Of a DNA stretch of 64,000 bases, positions 35,358 through 45,166 are shown in pieces. Each line of letters starts with the position of its first letter. Within the stretch, counting starts at the first letter, position 1. The notes under the pieces are model-generated. The model did not search any database, was not told the DNA's origin, and worked only from the letters and a program-made list of their open reading frames with translations. The stretch is from contig JAQNBH010000005.1 of assembly GCA_028752905.1 (NCBI GenBank), positions 3,396,328 through 3,460,327 of the forward strand. The letters are read 5' to 3'. This stretch comes from Cladorhizidae sp. MBARI D1340-BT2. Its lineage: Eukaryota > Porifera > Demospongiae > Poecilosclerida > Cladorhizidae. The position numbers and the translations under genes are program-made.

Positions 35358-38300
35358 GCAGGCAGGCAGGCCTGGTTATGAGAGCAAGTGTTTGGCATAT
35401 ATACAGTGTTTATTTTTCCTCTGCCCTCCTCCCCCTCCTCCTCCCTCCCCTCCCCCTCCCTCCTCCTCCTTCCCTCCTCCTCCCCCTCCTCCTCCTCCTC
35501 CTCCCTCCCCTCCCCCCCTCTCTCCTCTCCTCCTCCTCTCCTCTGTGCTGTGCTAAACAGGTGTTGGGTTGTTATTTGTGTGTGTAGTGGATGACTAAGG
35601 CTGGAGAGGAATCTTGTGTGCGGACAGCCATCGACATGAAATCCGATATGCACACCGCCTTGGCCAAATACAGCAAACTGGACATCACATTCACTCAGCC
35701 GCTTCACGACACCGAACAACCCACTCTCGCTCCCCACGTCAAGATTGATTCCAGTTCCATACCAGACACTAATCTGGAATGGAAGTTTGGATCTGACACC
35801 CAGGAATCAGAGTCGACAGTGGAAATGGAACTTGACCCGACCACCCCTCATGCACAGTTGGCAGTACTGAAGAGGAGAAAGAAGAGACTCATGTGAGACC
35901 GAGGGAGGGAGGTGCATGCAGTTCCTACGCCATTGTCAGGTGTGGTGCGATGTTTTCTCTTGTCGATGCAGGGAGTCTTCAAACGCTCCTTCCCAGTCCA
36001 GTTCCTCAGGTGCACCTTCATCTAGCAGCTCCTCTGAGCAGCAGGCAAAAGCTGGCAGCTGCACAGATCTCAGGAGCAGAGCTCCAGTGGTGCCCTTTGG
36101 AATGGACCTGTACCACTGGGGCCATCCCTCCTATGTGGAGCCAAGGACGTTGGCATCGTGAGGAACTGTACAATAAGTGTTGGCCGGTATTAATGTTCGT
36201 GTTGTTGTTGTTGTTAGTTCTTTTTGTTGAGGTAGTGATTGTTGATGTTGCTACTAATGTGCAGAGTCGGATCTTTGCATCGTTATTGGGCCGAGGAGAA
36301 GGAAGTTACTATATCCGAGGTGGGTGGGTACTACTCAAACGTGATTTTGCTGACCCCCAACTTCCTGTCTCTCACTCCTCCCCCTCCCCCCCCGCCCCCT
36401 CTTTCTCTATATACAATATTTAGGATGAACAGAACCGTTTAAAGTGCAGGACCATCTTTTTCCCTGGTCAATTCCAACCAGTCGTGAAGTCTTGTCGAGC
36501 ACTTCTTCCTAGTGGGAAGCTCTGTCCACGTAAAGATCGTTACAAGGTGCGTATGTATGGAGAACTAGGGTGACAACAGGATTACAATGGAGCAGGACAT
36601 GGTTTTGTATGCTTATGCTTGTACGTATCTGTATTGTTACACTGCCTGGCCAACACCATATGGACTGACATTTGCACAGACAAGCTGACCAAGGCCTTGT
36701 ATGGCAGCTATAGAATATTCTAACATGTGACACCACTCATCCTATTTAATGCACACTCCATACATGTGCGCCTTGAGGAGTTGTTTGCGTTCCAACTTTG
36801 ATCCCGACATTTACGATGTCTACACTAACCCTCATAGCTTGTGGTGCTACCCAATTTACGATAGCCATATCGCTGGTCTCCTTCACATGTCACTCCTGCC
36901 ATCACAGGTCTTCCTCACACGACACCACCTCATCACATACCATCCTGTGACGTCCACAATGTACCCTTATGTGACACCACCAGTCACATCATCTTATGAC
37001 GTCCACATAATGTACCCTCATGTGACACCACCAGTCACATCATCTTAAGACGTCCACATAATGTACCCTCATGTGACACCACCAGTCACATCATCTTAAG
37101 ACGTCCACATAATGTACCCTTATGTGACACCACCTCATCACATACCATCCTGTGATGTCCACAAAGTACCCTTATGTGACACCACCAGTCACATCATCTT
37201 ATGACGTCCACATAATGTACCCTTATGTGACACCACCAGTCACATCATCTTATGACGTCCACATAATGTACCCTCATGTGACACCACCAGTCACATCATC
37301 TTAAGACGTCCACATAATGTACCCTCATGTGACACCACCAGTCACATCATCTTAAGACGTCCACATAATGTACCCTTATGTGACACCACCTCATCACATA
37401 CCATCCTGTGATGTCCACAAAGTACCCTTATGTGACACCACCAGTCACATCATCTTATGACGTCCACATAATGTACCCTTATGTGACACCACCAGTCACA
37501 TCATCTTATGACGTCCACATAATGTACCCTTATGTGACACCACCTCATCACATACCATCCTGTGATGTCCACAAAGTACCTCATGTGACACCACCAGTCA
37601 CATCATCTTAAGACGTCCACATAATGTACCCTTATGTGACACCACCTCATCACATACCATCCTGTGATGTCCACAAAGTACCCTTATGTGACACCACCAG
37701 TCACATCATCTTATGACGTCCACATAATGTACCCTTATGTGACACCACCTCATCACATCATCTCATCCTGTCCATCCATAGCAAGTACCCTTTATGTGAC
37801 ACCACTTAATCACAATTATTAAAACTCGTAATGCACACAGTGTCCTTTCCATGGGGTCATCATTCCGCGGGATGAGCACGGCAACTCTGTGACTTTGGAA
37901 CACCCACATGGAGGAGGAAGAGGGGAAGAGGGGTGTGTCTCCTCAGACAAGCCTCTGTGGCAAGAAGAGAACTTGCTGAAGGAAATCATGGCAGCCAAAG
38001 ACGTAGACTTGCATGTCCCCAAGGACAGGAAGGGGAAAGGTAACGCGTGTATAGATGGTTGTCTGTGTGCAATGATGTTTGCAGCAGAGACCATTGTGTG
38101 TTATATACACACATTTAGCAAGGAGTGGTGTGTGTTATATTCACACCCTTAAGGAGTGGTGTGTGTTATATACACACACTTAAGGAGTGGTGTGTGTTAT
38201 ATACACACATACACACACTGAGCAAGGTGTGTTTGTATTATATAATGCCATTACTTCAGGGAAAAGGAAAAGGAAGGCGGGCCCCAAATTTCCAGGGCTA

Positions 38301-38462
38301 GTTGACCTCTCACTTCTCACAGACTCGCCTCGCCAGAGGCTGGAGAAGAAAGTGCTTAGCAAGCGATCTCTGAGACGAGTGGCGGATGACATGGACAAAC
38401 AAGCAACAAGGAAATTCGATGACAAATTTGGAAACAACTTTAACTATGCACTGAAGAAATAG
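23858..38462 (+). CDS. UVSSA: UV-stimulated scaffold protein A, transcription-coupled repair factor
   Basis: UVSSA joins RNA polymerase II stalled at DNA lesions and helps bring TFIIH. Ten coding exons give 879 codons and a stop, with phase kept at every junction: 23858-23870, 23949-24063, 24157-24487, 34173-35282, 35588-35892, 35972-36157, 36265-36319, 36424-36546, 37841-38039, 38260-38462. The VHS-like N-terminus (LHELLEKLTHSG, VRLSAFQVLSELFNRS, LRLGFNFLKFNRK) and the coiled LNSCLTEMEACFNLLLP follow vertebrate UVSSA. The central RAPVVPFGMDLYHWG block is nearly identical. The UVSSA-type zinc finger (C-x9-C-x7-C-x2-H, ending KCPFHG) is split across exons 8 and 9, and the protein ends FGNNFNYALKK. 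It is longer than the human protein (709) because of an acidic Ser/Asp region and a coding repeat in exon 4. DVEWEDVAP may be the TFIIH p62-binding motif (inference). Intron 3 is 9.7 kb. Confidence 0.95.
24488..25725. other. UVSSA intron 3, first part
   Basis: No exon is required, since exon 3 (...NRK) joins exon 4 (VDFKQ...) in phase 0 as in vertebrate UVSSA. I see no transposon ends or arrays. A G-run near 24740 is the only low-complexity stretch. Confidence 0.5.
25726..25910. repeat. Three degenerate tandem copies of a unit of about 66 bp
   Basis: The copies share 'aatactagctgggctgtgct' and 'ctgaactgagtggtcagttg'; the third is shortened. It lies in UVSSA intron 3. Confidence 0.8.
25957..26040. 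repeat. (GT)n-rich microsatellite
   Basis: GT dinucleotides interrupted by TGTTG steps. It lies in UVSSA intron 3. Confidence 0.9.
26160..27215. repeat. 38-bp minisatellite, about 28 copies
   Basis: The unit holds 'agatagatacgaggtgttta' followed by 'ataggagtggtgtagtat'. Copies differ mainly at cga/caa and gag/cag positions. It lies in UVSSA intron 3. Confidence 0.97.
27216..29269. other. UVSSA intron 3 spacer with dispersed repeat ends
   Basis: Two sites carry the 'ggtaaagg(g/a)tcat' motif: 27680 (plus strand) and about 28490 (minus strand). The second continues into 'ctaactggttgtggtc', also found at 32890. A GTT-rich run lies at 27717-27755. I see nothing coding. Confidence 0.5.
29270..30050. 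repeat. 62-65 bp minisatellite, about 12 copies
   Basis: Each unit contains 'tgcaagtgtccaaggcattt', 'gaagaagatggctggtg' and 'actgcagtacaggaggttt'. Unit length varies by 1-3 bp and no frame runs through, so the open frames seen here are not genes. It lies in UVSSA intron 3. Confidence 0.96.
30294..30410 (+). pseudogene. Possible hAT transposase remnant
   Basis: One frame reads KRQALLKEYCEFCDQDYSKI and then LKFGGSSLTKQARKSAPT. This resembles the stretch before the conserved TRW motif in ZBED/SCAND3-like hAT proteins ('...FCEF...Y..ILK...TRWLS'), with the TRW block lost. A little further on, PEPTKWYKAMSQKFIRML is readable near 30535-30600. Frames are broken and no ends are visible. Confidence 0.3.
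30953..31357 (-). other. Unrecognised open frame, 134 codons
   Basis: I do not recognise this product. The frame includes SYGLSLKQSERLKQFTLHDK and later GLAQNFFKFFATIEEIHSS, which looks more protein-like than random, and 'ttttccag' before SYGLSL could be a 3' splice site. It lies inside UVSSA intron 3 on the opposite strand, beside the plus-strand frame at 31482. It could be a transposon fragment or a small nested gene. Confidence 0.2.
31482..31793 (+). other. Unrecognised open frame, 103 codons
   Basis: Reads MGNYGDRGRQTSLLVSRKPM, then SNRDEAIDQLFQDDFGLSK and further acidic residues before a stop. I do not recognise it. Acidic N-termini like this occur in several transposases, and it diverges from the frame at 30953-31357, but no catalytic motif or inverted ends are visible. 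It lies in UVSSA intron 3. Confidence 0.2.
31794..34172. other. UVSSA intron 3, last part
   Basis: It contains a single 'ggtaaagggtcatctaact' repeat end at 32890, GT-rich runs at about 33197-33250, two copies of a 26-bp 'ctccatgagagagatgagg' unit at about 33357-33410, and a (CA)n run at 34012-34060. I see no exon until the acceptor before 34173. Confidence 0.5.
34012..34060. repeat. (CA)n microsatellite
   Basis: CA dinucleotides with one break, then 'gcatgcatgc', about 110 bp before UVSSA exon 4. Confidence 0.9.
34690..34985 (+). repeat. Coding minisatellite in UVSSA exon 4 (about 11 Ser/Asp/Lys repeats)
   Basis: Units of 30 bp encode GSSDSSDLSK and shorter 21-bp units encode GSSDLPK, in a mixed order. 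All unit lengths are multiples of three, so the frame is kept. The repeats sit in the non-conserved acidic linker of UVSSA. Confidence 0.93.
35413..35546. repeat. Polypyrimidine (CCT-rich) tract in UVSSA intron 4
   Basis: Some 130 bp almost wholly C and T on the plus strand, ending about 40 bp before the exon 5 acceptor, preceded by (CA)n at 35330-35355. It could act as a very long splicing tract. Confidence 0.9.
36940..37800. repeat. Higher-order minisatellite in UVSSA intron 8 (two unit types of about 50 bp)
   Basis: Unit A holds 'gacaccaccagtcacatcat' and 'cttatgacgtccacataatg'; unit B holds 'gacaccacctcatcacatac' and 'catcctgtgatgtccacaaa'. They alternate in a repeating A-A-A-A-B style pattern, so groups of units seem to have been duplicated together. 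Confidence 0.9.
38098..38215. repeat. About four copies of a 30-bp unit in UVSSA intron 9
   Basis: The unit contains 'aaggagtggtgtgtgttata' followed by 'tacacacac'. Confidence 0.85.
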
Positions 38463-38604
38463 GAAACTCCTTTTAATTTAATAATCTCTACACTGTACAT
38501 ATAATTACAGATGACAAAAATTACAGATGACAAATGAAAGTGCTGTTTTGTATTGTGGTACAGCTTAATGAACAAGGTATCGGGGGTGGGGTGGGGGGGT
38601 GCAG
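38463..38604. terminator. 142-bp gap shared by two convergent 3' ends
   Basis: UVSSA stops at 38462 (plus) and the RhoGEF at 38605 (minus). AT-rich 'ttttaatttaataatc' lies just after the UVSSA stop, but I see no canonical AATAAA. Both mRNAs must cleave here or overlap. Confidence 0.5.
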
Positions 38605-41600
38605 TCATACCATAGTTCTCGGTATCTGTCGATTTGCCCTTACTTCAGCGATGTGTTTCCTGATGTGGTCCTCCACGCTGCTTCTCCTCCTTGGAATCTT
38701 CTCTGAAGGAGACGGCAACTTTTCTCCTTTCCTGGCCCCAATTCCAAGCTGGAACTTGAAGTCTGTTAAGGTCAAGGATGACCTCCTTTTGAGGGTCTTG
38801 GGGGAGAGTTTGGTGGGTGGCGGAGACTCGCTGCTATCGGGGTCCATCCGAGTGTCAGCCATTGATGAAGCTGTGTGTGATAAGAGACAATAATTGTTGC
38901 TACTTCAAAGCCGGATGCACATCTGGAACTTAAAGAGACTAATGTCTACATCCATGAACTATGCGGCACCAAAACAGAGATTCACACTCGAGTATACATG
39001 ACACAAATACAAGCAACTGTTTTCCATGCCTGCTATGAAGCAGTCTGTGACTGACATGTGCTACCTACCTCTCTTCAGCATCCTGCAATCTGTGACGTAA
39101 CTCTGTCTTCTAATCTCTTCCTCCAGATTCTCGAAGTAGGTCCTGAGGACGCTAACATTTGGCATGTCACTGGTGGGTCCTGCCAACGTGGAGCCAGAAG
39201 GACTGGATCGGGGGGAATCCTCGTCGACACTGGGCCTGCATTCCGACGATTCATGTCCCGTCCCGTCAGCCCCACCTGTAGGATCATTACAACCCGGGGA
39301 ATATGCAGACAAATCCATCACCCGCCCGTTCGCCAATGTCTCAAAGTGGGAGTGGCTGAGCTAGGACTCACCGGTGCAGAGATGTGGACTTGGACTGCTA
39401 CTCTTCCGTCCTTTGCTGGATCTGCTTTTCTGCAAGTCTAAACCACATGGCCACAGTGTGTTACACACAAGAAGTTTGAATGTTTATTGTAGAATCACCT
39501 TTGAGCTGCTGGGTTCTTTTTTTTGCCACAACACTTGCAGCTGCTTTTGGCATCTTTTTCTGCACAAAAAAAAAATGTACAAATGAACTGCACAGAATCA
39601 CACGTGGTCTCATAACACATGCCCAATACTGACACATACAGGCTCGGTGAAAGATGTGTTGATCTGTTCAGCCACTGCAGACATCTTATCAAGAGCAGAC
39701 TATAGTCAAGACAGAACATGTAACTAGGAAATTAATACAACATTGTGACAGTGAACTATTGGGACACAAGAGGTTGCACACACACAAGATGCTCTTTCCA
39801 GTCCCTGTGTTCTCTCGCACAAGAGAGTTTGTGTTTGCTGTTGAGAAATGTAACACACAAAGTGTGCACAACCTGGTTCCTAACAACAAACCACGATGGT
39901 CTTGTGATGTGGGTGTTCTGCATCAAAGTGCTTGTTGAGTTCGTCCAGTAGCAGACGATACTTGAGAATCCTCTGCACCGGCTTGATGAGTTGGGAGCTG
40001 AGCGGGAGGGAGTGGCCCACACTACGTTGACATTGCTATGGACACACAGAACAACGGAAAACGGTTCCTCACAAATGTAACCACAAGTATATGAATGCTT
40101 CGGTGTATGTGTGAGTGTGCTGTGTGAGAGCATGTGAGAGTATGTCTGTGAGTGTATGATGTATATGTGTGAGTGTTGTGTGTGTGCCTGTGTGTAAAGT
40201 GTATGTGAAAATGTGCATAAGAGTGTGTTGTGTGCTCTTAGATGTGTGTGAGAGTTTGTGTACCGTGAGTGAGTGTGTGTGTGTGTGTGTGCATGCATGT
40301 GTCCTCACTTCAATGAACTCCCTGAGTTCTGAGTTGTCTGCAAGAGCTCTCTCTAGACACTCATTGCCTTCAGCATAGCTGGTGCAATAGACAGTGTAGA
40401 GGTTGAGGAAGTCTACCTTGAGGAAGGAGGAGACAAACTCAAGTGGTGACATACATGTCTCCTGAAAGTATTCCATCAGTTCCCTAGAAGAAAAAAACAC
40501 ACACGACCCCAAATATATATGTGTATATTTAAATAAAAATTAATTTAATTAAAAACTATGAAACATGGAGAAGATAAAATTGCATTGGGTGCATGGTGCA
40601 TAATTAAATGACAATATATAAATGGGACTCCTTATATTAAGGTCTAAAAAAATGGATGGTAGTGAGGTATATAATTCAGAATGCTTACATGTGGGTCATA
40701 ATTCAGAATGCTTACATGTGGGTCTGGTGGATTTTGACAATGTTACAGAAGACTGTTTTGATGAAGTTGGGGCTCTCGCCCAAATTGAGTAAGTGGCTGT
40801 AGAGAGGCGTGAGGTATCCCTGGATACAACAAGTCAAAGATGCTATTCCTCTCAAATCGATCACATCAGGCTATATACATATACAGCATGAGTGTGTTGT
40901 ACAATAACTTATCAATCCACCTTGATGATCTCTCCCAGAGACTGAACGTAAGTAATCTCTGTTTGAACAATCTCCCGGACTACAAAGCAACACTTCACAG
41001 GCCAAGCTTCTCCCATCTTCTCATCAACATCAAAACTAATAGTGAAAATGAAAGAGTTTCAACAATCAGTTACAAATCTTGTCATTTAAATATTGTTTTG
41101 GGCAAGAGTCTCTCAGTGAAATCCATTATTGACTTCTGCAGGTTTTGGTGGAGCAGCATAGTTTTGCACGTGATCATCCATTTATTGCTCTGAAAAGAGT
41201 CAACTTGTCACAGGGTGCCATTGCCAATGATCAGCATACAAGTGTCAGTTATGACTGCCAGTTATGTTGCAATACACAATAATAGTATTCAAATTTCTCT
41301 GTTATTACACGTACAAGGAAATGCCAAATACATCCCCCAAGAATCGGTGTTTTTTACGTAGGAGACGCTGCTGCCAAAAGGACAACAATGAGCATAGTGT
41401 AACTCTGAACAACATCATATAATATGTTTGTCAAGAGCAGTTGTTTACAAGATTGATTCCAGGAATACATGAAATAACTGGCTGACCTCATCAGACTCTC
41501 CATGTTACAAGCATCCATTAAAAAGGTGTGGTCTTCTATTTCAGATGGGAAGGGCAGTAATGCCTCGTCCGATGAGGGATCGCTGCATCCAGAACTAAGC

Positions 41601-41878
41601 ACCGAATCCCGTACACGAGGGTGCATGGTATTACGTCGACTCTGTTGTCCATTGGTCATTTTGCCATTGTGGATCTTAGAATCTTCGTGAGCGGTTCCAT
41701 TACTGCTGTGATGTTGGTGCTGCTTCTTATTAGTAGAATTCATAGACGTAGTTCTGAACAGGTGAGCCATTGATAGTCTGGAGATGATCACAGCATCAAG
41801 TCTTTCTTGCACTCCTTTGTGTACAAATAGCTGGCTACATCCAGAGAGAACAGCACTCCTTTCTTCTGTATTGAGCAG
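38605..41878 (-). CDS. Dbl-homology (RhoGEF) protein without a visible PH domain
   Basis: DH domains load GTP onto Rho-family GTPases. Nine exons connect in phase: 40921-41035, 40716-40819, 40309-40483, 39892-40035, 39640-39699, 39499-39559, 39372-39437, 39069-39275, 38605-38870. The first five form a full DH domain of about 200 residues: [20 protein letters not shown] opens it, and [20 protein letters not shown] is the signature helix, followed by [17 protein letters not shown]. After it come only Lys/Ser-rich, low-complexity exons and [10 protein letters not shown]...[17 protein letters not shown], where a PH domain would normally follow. Upstream, 41487-41878 is a probable exon ([20 protein letters not shown], then a His/Ser/Asn-rich stretch), perhaps joined to a short one near 41310-41357. 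I could not connect these to the DH exons in phase, so the N-terminus is unsettled. PH-less ARHGEF33-like proteins are one candidate relative. Confidence 0.82.
40671..40724. repeat. Tandem 27-bp duplication that copies a splice donor
   Basis: 'ataattcagaatgcttacat' plus 'gtgggtc' occurs twice head to tail. The right copy includes the last 9 bases of a DH exon (ending 40716) and its GTAAGC donor; the left copy repeats the same donor 27 bp downstream on the minus strand. Confidence 0.9.
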
Positions 41879-43544
41879 CTACATACTACATAGCTGCAAG
41901 TACAAAACACCAGATGACAGTGAACCAACTCTAGATCACTGAGAATGTAACTGCTACTATAATCATTTGCCTCTCAGCTATCAGTTGTACCTAGTTTTCC
42001 ATACCCTAAGCATGAAGAAATCCACAAGTCATGCTAGCATAAATCACATTCCTCTTTTTTTCTAATAACATCACTTGCTTCCAAAAATACTTACTGATAA
42101 CTATAATTAGAGCAACCCTATGTAAATAAGACTGCACGCACACATATATAATTATAGTTTCTCTATCACTGTACCTTGAGCATCATCATAGTACTTGTAA
42201 ACAATATATATAAAATCAAAACTTGAGGGGACTGCTAGCTAAATTGCTAGAAAAAATATATACTAACTTAGACAACTTCAATTCTTGTAGGATCTAGTGG
42301 ACTTGGTAGTCCATAAATTTACTTCTGTCTGATACGACACCCAGCGCGACCACCTAATTAGCGTGCGAAGCGAGCTAGTAGTATTACTGTACTCAAGGCC
42401 GTATAAGGTGATGAGCATCAAATACGAACGGGTCACCCGTCCGAAATTTTAAAAAACGTCCAGTCAGAAAAGGAAATGGTCTTCATTAAAAATTCTGCAT
42501 AAACTTTGTGAAGTTTCAATTTGACAACTGCATTGTCAACATGCCCAGCTACCCTCTGAATCTAGGACTTATCATGCAGACGTCGGAGGCCAGTTGAGAA
42601 TCCCCTCTACTGAATCTGGCTCACTTCCATGCCAGTACATATATATATGCCAGTACATATATATATGGCATCACAAGCCACAATTATTTTGTCAGGAAAG
42701 TATCAACCTTAGACAAGGTTCTTTTGTTTGTATTTTCTGCCACTCAAGGGCCAGATATTTTTGACAGTAGTTGAGTACAAGCACTGGCTACATATATAGA
42801 CAATAAAGGAGAGACTTGCTGTTAACGAGGAGGGAAAAAACTTGCTACATAGTCAGCAGAGGAGAAATACAGTGATGATGAAGGACAGACTGATCACACA
42901 AACAGTACAAAATAGAGCCAGAGTGCAAACTTAAAAATATATATATAGTTTTTGTCAGCAAAGCTCTGCCTGATGATATCACTTGTTTTCCATGTACTGT
43001 ATCCAAGAACATCTGTTTTCCTTGCCAAGACCCTACTCCACATAATCATTGTCTTGTGTAGGGTTAATCTTGTGTCCAAGGATATATGTATTGCATAAAA
43101 TAAAATATCCGTTGTTTTTCCCCCCTGCTGACAAGTATATACATATTGACAAAATCTTTCTCATATTTTCCCACAAATGTTCCTGTTACAACTTGCACAA
43201 TTGAGACCAAACTGTGTGGAATGTAAGGGACCACCCAAACAAGGTTTACGACAAACTTCATTTTTTGCTTTTTGGAATGAAGGAACACAAACGTTTGGTC
43301 TGGGTTGCCCCACAGGGTCTAAGTTATAAGTCAACATACCCTTAAAAAAAGGGAGGGGTGGGGGGGGGGGGGGGGGCAGTCAAGCAAGCTCATCCAAATG
43401 CACACATACACTAGCTACATAACATCATTATTCCTTGAGGGCTAGAGTGAAACATCGAGATTTTCCAAGTTGCATTATTGACAGTCATTGCAATTTTGTT
43501 ATGTCAACTGAGGTTTGTTAACTATATAGCTCGGTTGACTTTAA
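41879..43544. other. Upstream of the RhoGEF exons, no gene seen
   Basis: It holds short TA-rich runs and a GC-richer patch at about 42335-42450 with 'gcgtgcgaagcgagctag'. Earlier RhoGEF exons or its promoter may lie here, but none can be supported. Confidence 0.4.
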
Positions 43545-43775
43545 TAACATGAAAATAACCTTCTCCATAATCAACTTGAAATTGCATATACCCTCTCGAT
43601 GTTTGGATTAGATGCTCCAACCTTCATCAGGAATACTATATAGTAATAGCACGTCATGTGTTTTATTATTGTCTAGTAATTGCATGTCAAATATCTGATG
43701 TGAAGGCTAGAGCATCTAATCGAAACGTCGAGAGAATATAATTTCAAGTCGATTATTGAGGCTATTGTAATAACA
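43545..43775. mobile_element. Foldback/MITE element with inverted arms of about 75 bp
   Basis: The left arm (from about 43554) reads 'aaccttctccataatcaact', 'tgaaattgcatat', 'ccctctcgatgtttggatta' and 'gatgctccaaccttcatc'. The right arm, read on the other strand, gives 'agcctcaataatcgacttga', 'aattatattctctcgacgtt' and 'tcgattagatgctctagcc'. The centre is about 75 bp with no coding frame. Homologous arms occur at 1346, 47596 and 60060. Confidence 0.85.
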
Positions 43776-45166
43776 ATATATAGCTACTAGATATGTGATC
43801 AATACTCGCATCACTCATCTTTTTTCCTCTCCAGGCAACGCTGGTTTTCCCTGTTAGAATATACTTACTTTTGTGTGCATAGAAATATTTCTACCTGCTG
43901 TGATCACACTCTCTGAACTTCAGCACAATTTTATAATTTTATTTGGTGAATATAATTATGTTGGAACTGAATATTCATCTGTCACGTCTAGTCATAATCA
44001 AAACCTCTGTTTCTGTGTCTCGTATGAAATTTGTCACCAGTGTTTTTGCAAATAGATCACACACAAATACATTTAATTCAAAGGGCACAAAGGAAGAGGC
44101 TTGGCAGGGTGGCTCTGCTTGCCATATAATGTATGAGGGCAGATCTAGGGTGGGCTCTGGAATTTCATTCAGTCATTTAATGAAGTGGTGATCCCAATTT
44201 TGGTCTGCACCCTCACCCACCCACCCCAAATTCAAAGTTCATACATTATACACACACAGGTATATACATACAAAATGTGCAAAGCTGTCATTTGTCGGAC
44301 AGTTTGCTTCTGGCAAGCAATACCAGCACAACTGAATATTTCATAACTCATCCCACATATATAGGCACATGGAAACAGGAATGCAGAAGCCACAAAAGAC
44401 AAGTCATACTTTAGAGCCCTGTGCAAGTGCTCTAGCCAAGGCTTTTTTTTTTGGTCTTTAAACAACTCACCATGTTGTCTAAGTTTGCATAGTGACCATG
44501 TCGGCTTCACGGCTTCTGGGTTGCTATGCAGCTATGTCTAATGTTGTCTTGGTGTACACTGTGCACATTATTGGAGGTCATTATTTTGAAAAAGGGGTCA
44601 TGGCCAAATCCATTAGGACAGATCTGTTAAAATGGGTAGGGAAGGAGGGGTGCCAAAAACTGATTGTGCCCCAAAAGGTGGGATGCCTGCAGGTGGAGAT
44701 GCCAAATTCCATGACACCATATCACTAATCAATAGACACCTACCAGGGACACTTTCTGCAGTGTCACCTCCTGGAGTAAGTTGCTGAACAGTTTTTACTT
44801 AGTGAAACCTTCCAATTAATCTGCACCTAATTTGCAAGTCCTTGTACAGAAACTTGGGCAACTAATTCCTTCCTCCCAGTAGAGCCAAGTCACCTGCTTC
44901 ACACTTCAGTGAAGCCCATTTCTTCAAAGACACCCACTTACTTAATAATCACCATGTCTTGCGCATGTGGAGCGTGTGGCAAGCAGAACGCTGTAGATGT
45001 GCATTATGATATCATTGCAGAAATATGTACATTGCACAATAGTGATGGCGTTGGATTTGGGGATATATACAACTAGCAAAGATGTAGTTACTGCAGCTTA
45101 TGAGTTATAGTCATTGCAACTGAAACACTTCTGCAGGTGAAGGAGTGTCAGCCGAAAGTCTGCAGG
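43776..45166. other. Intergenic stretch between the RhoGEF and TAF1B
   Basis: I see no gene on either strand. Short frames here show no family motif or splice context. TAF1B transcription should end somewhere in this stretch. Confidence 0.45.

Noticed and set aside
35294..35737. Minus-strand frame opposite UVSSA exon 5
   Set aside because: It is a shadow of the UVSSA exon plus the polypyrimidine tract (Glu/Gly runs).
44232..44728. Two frames of 78-92 codons between RhoGEF and TAF1B
   Set aside because: No recognisable motif, no splice sites and no repeat-family support.
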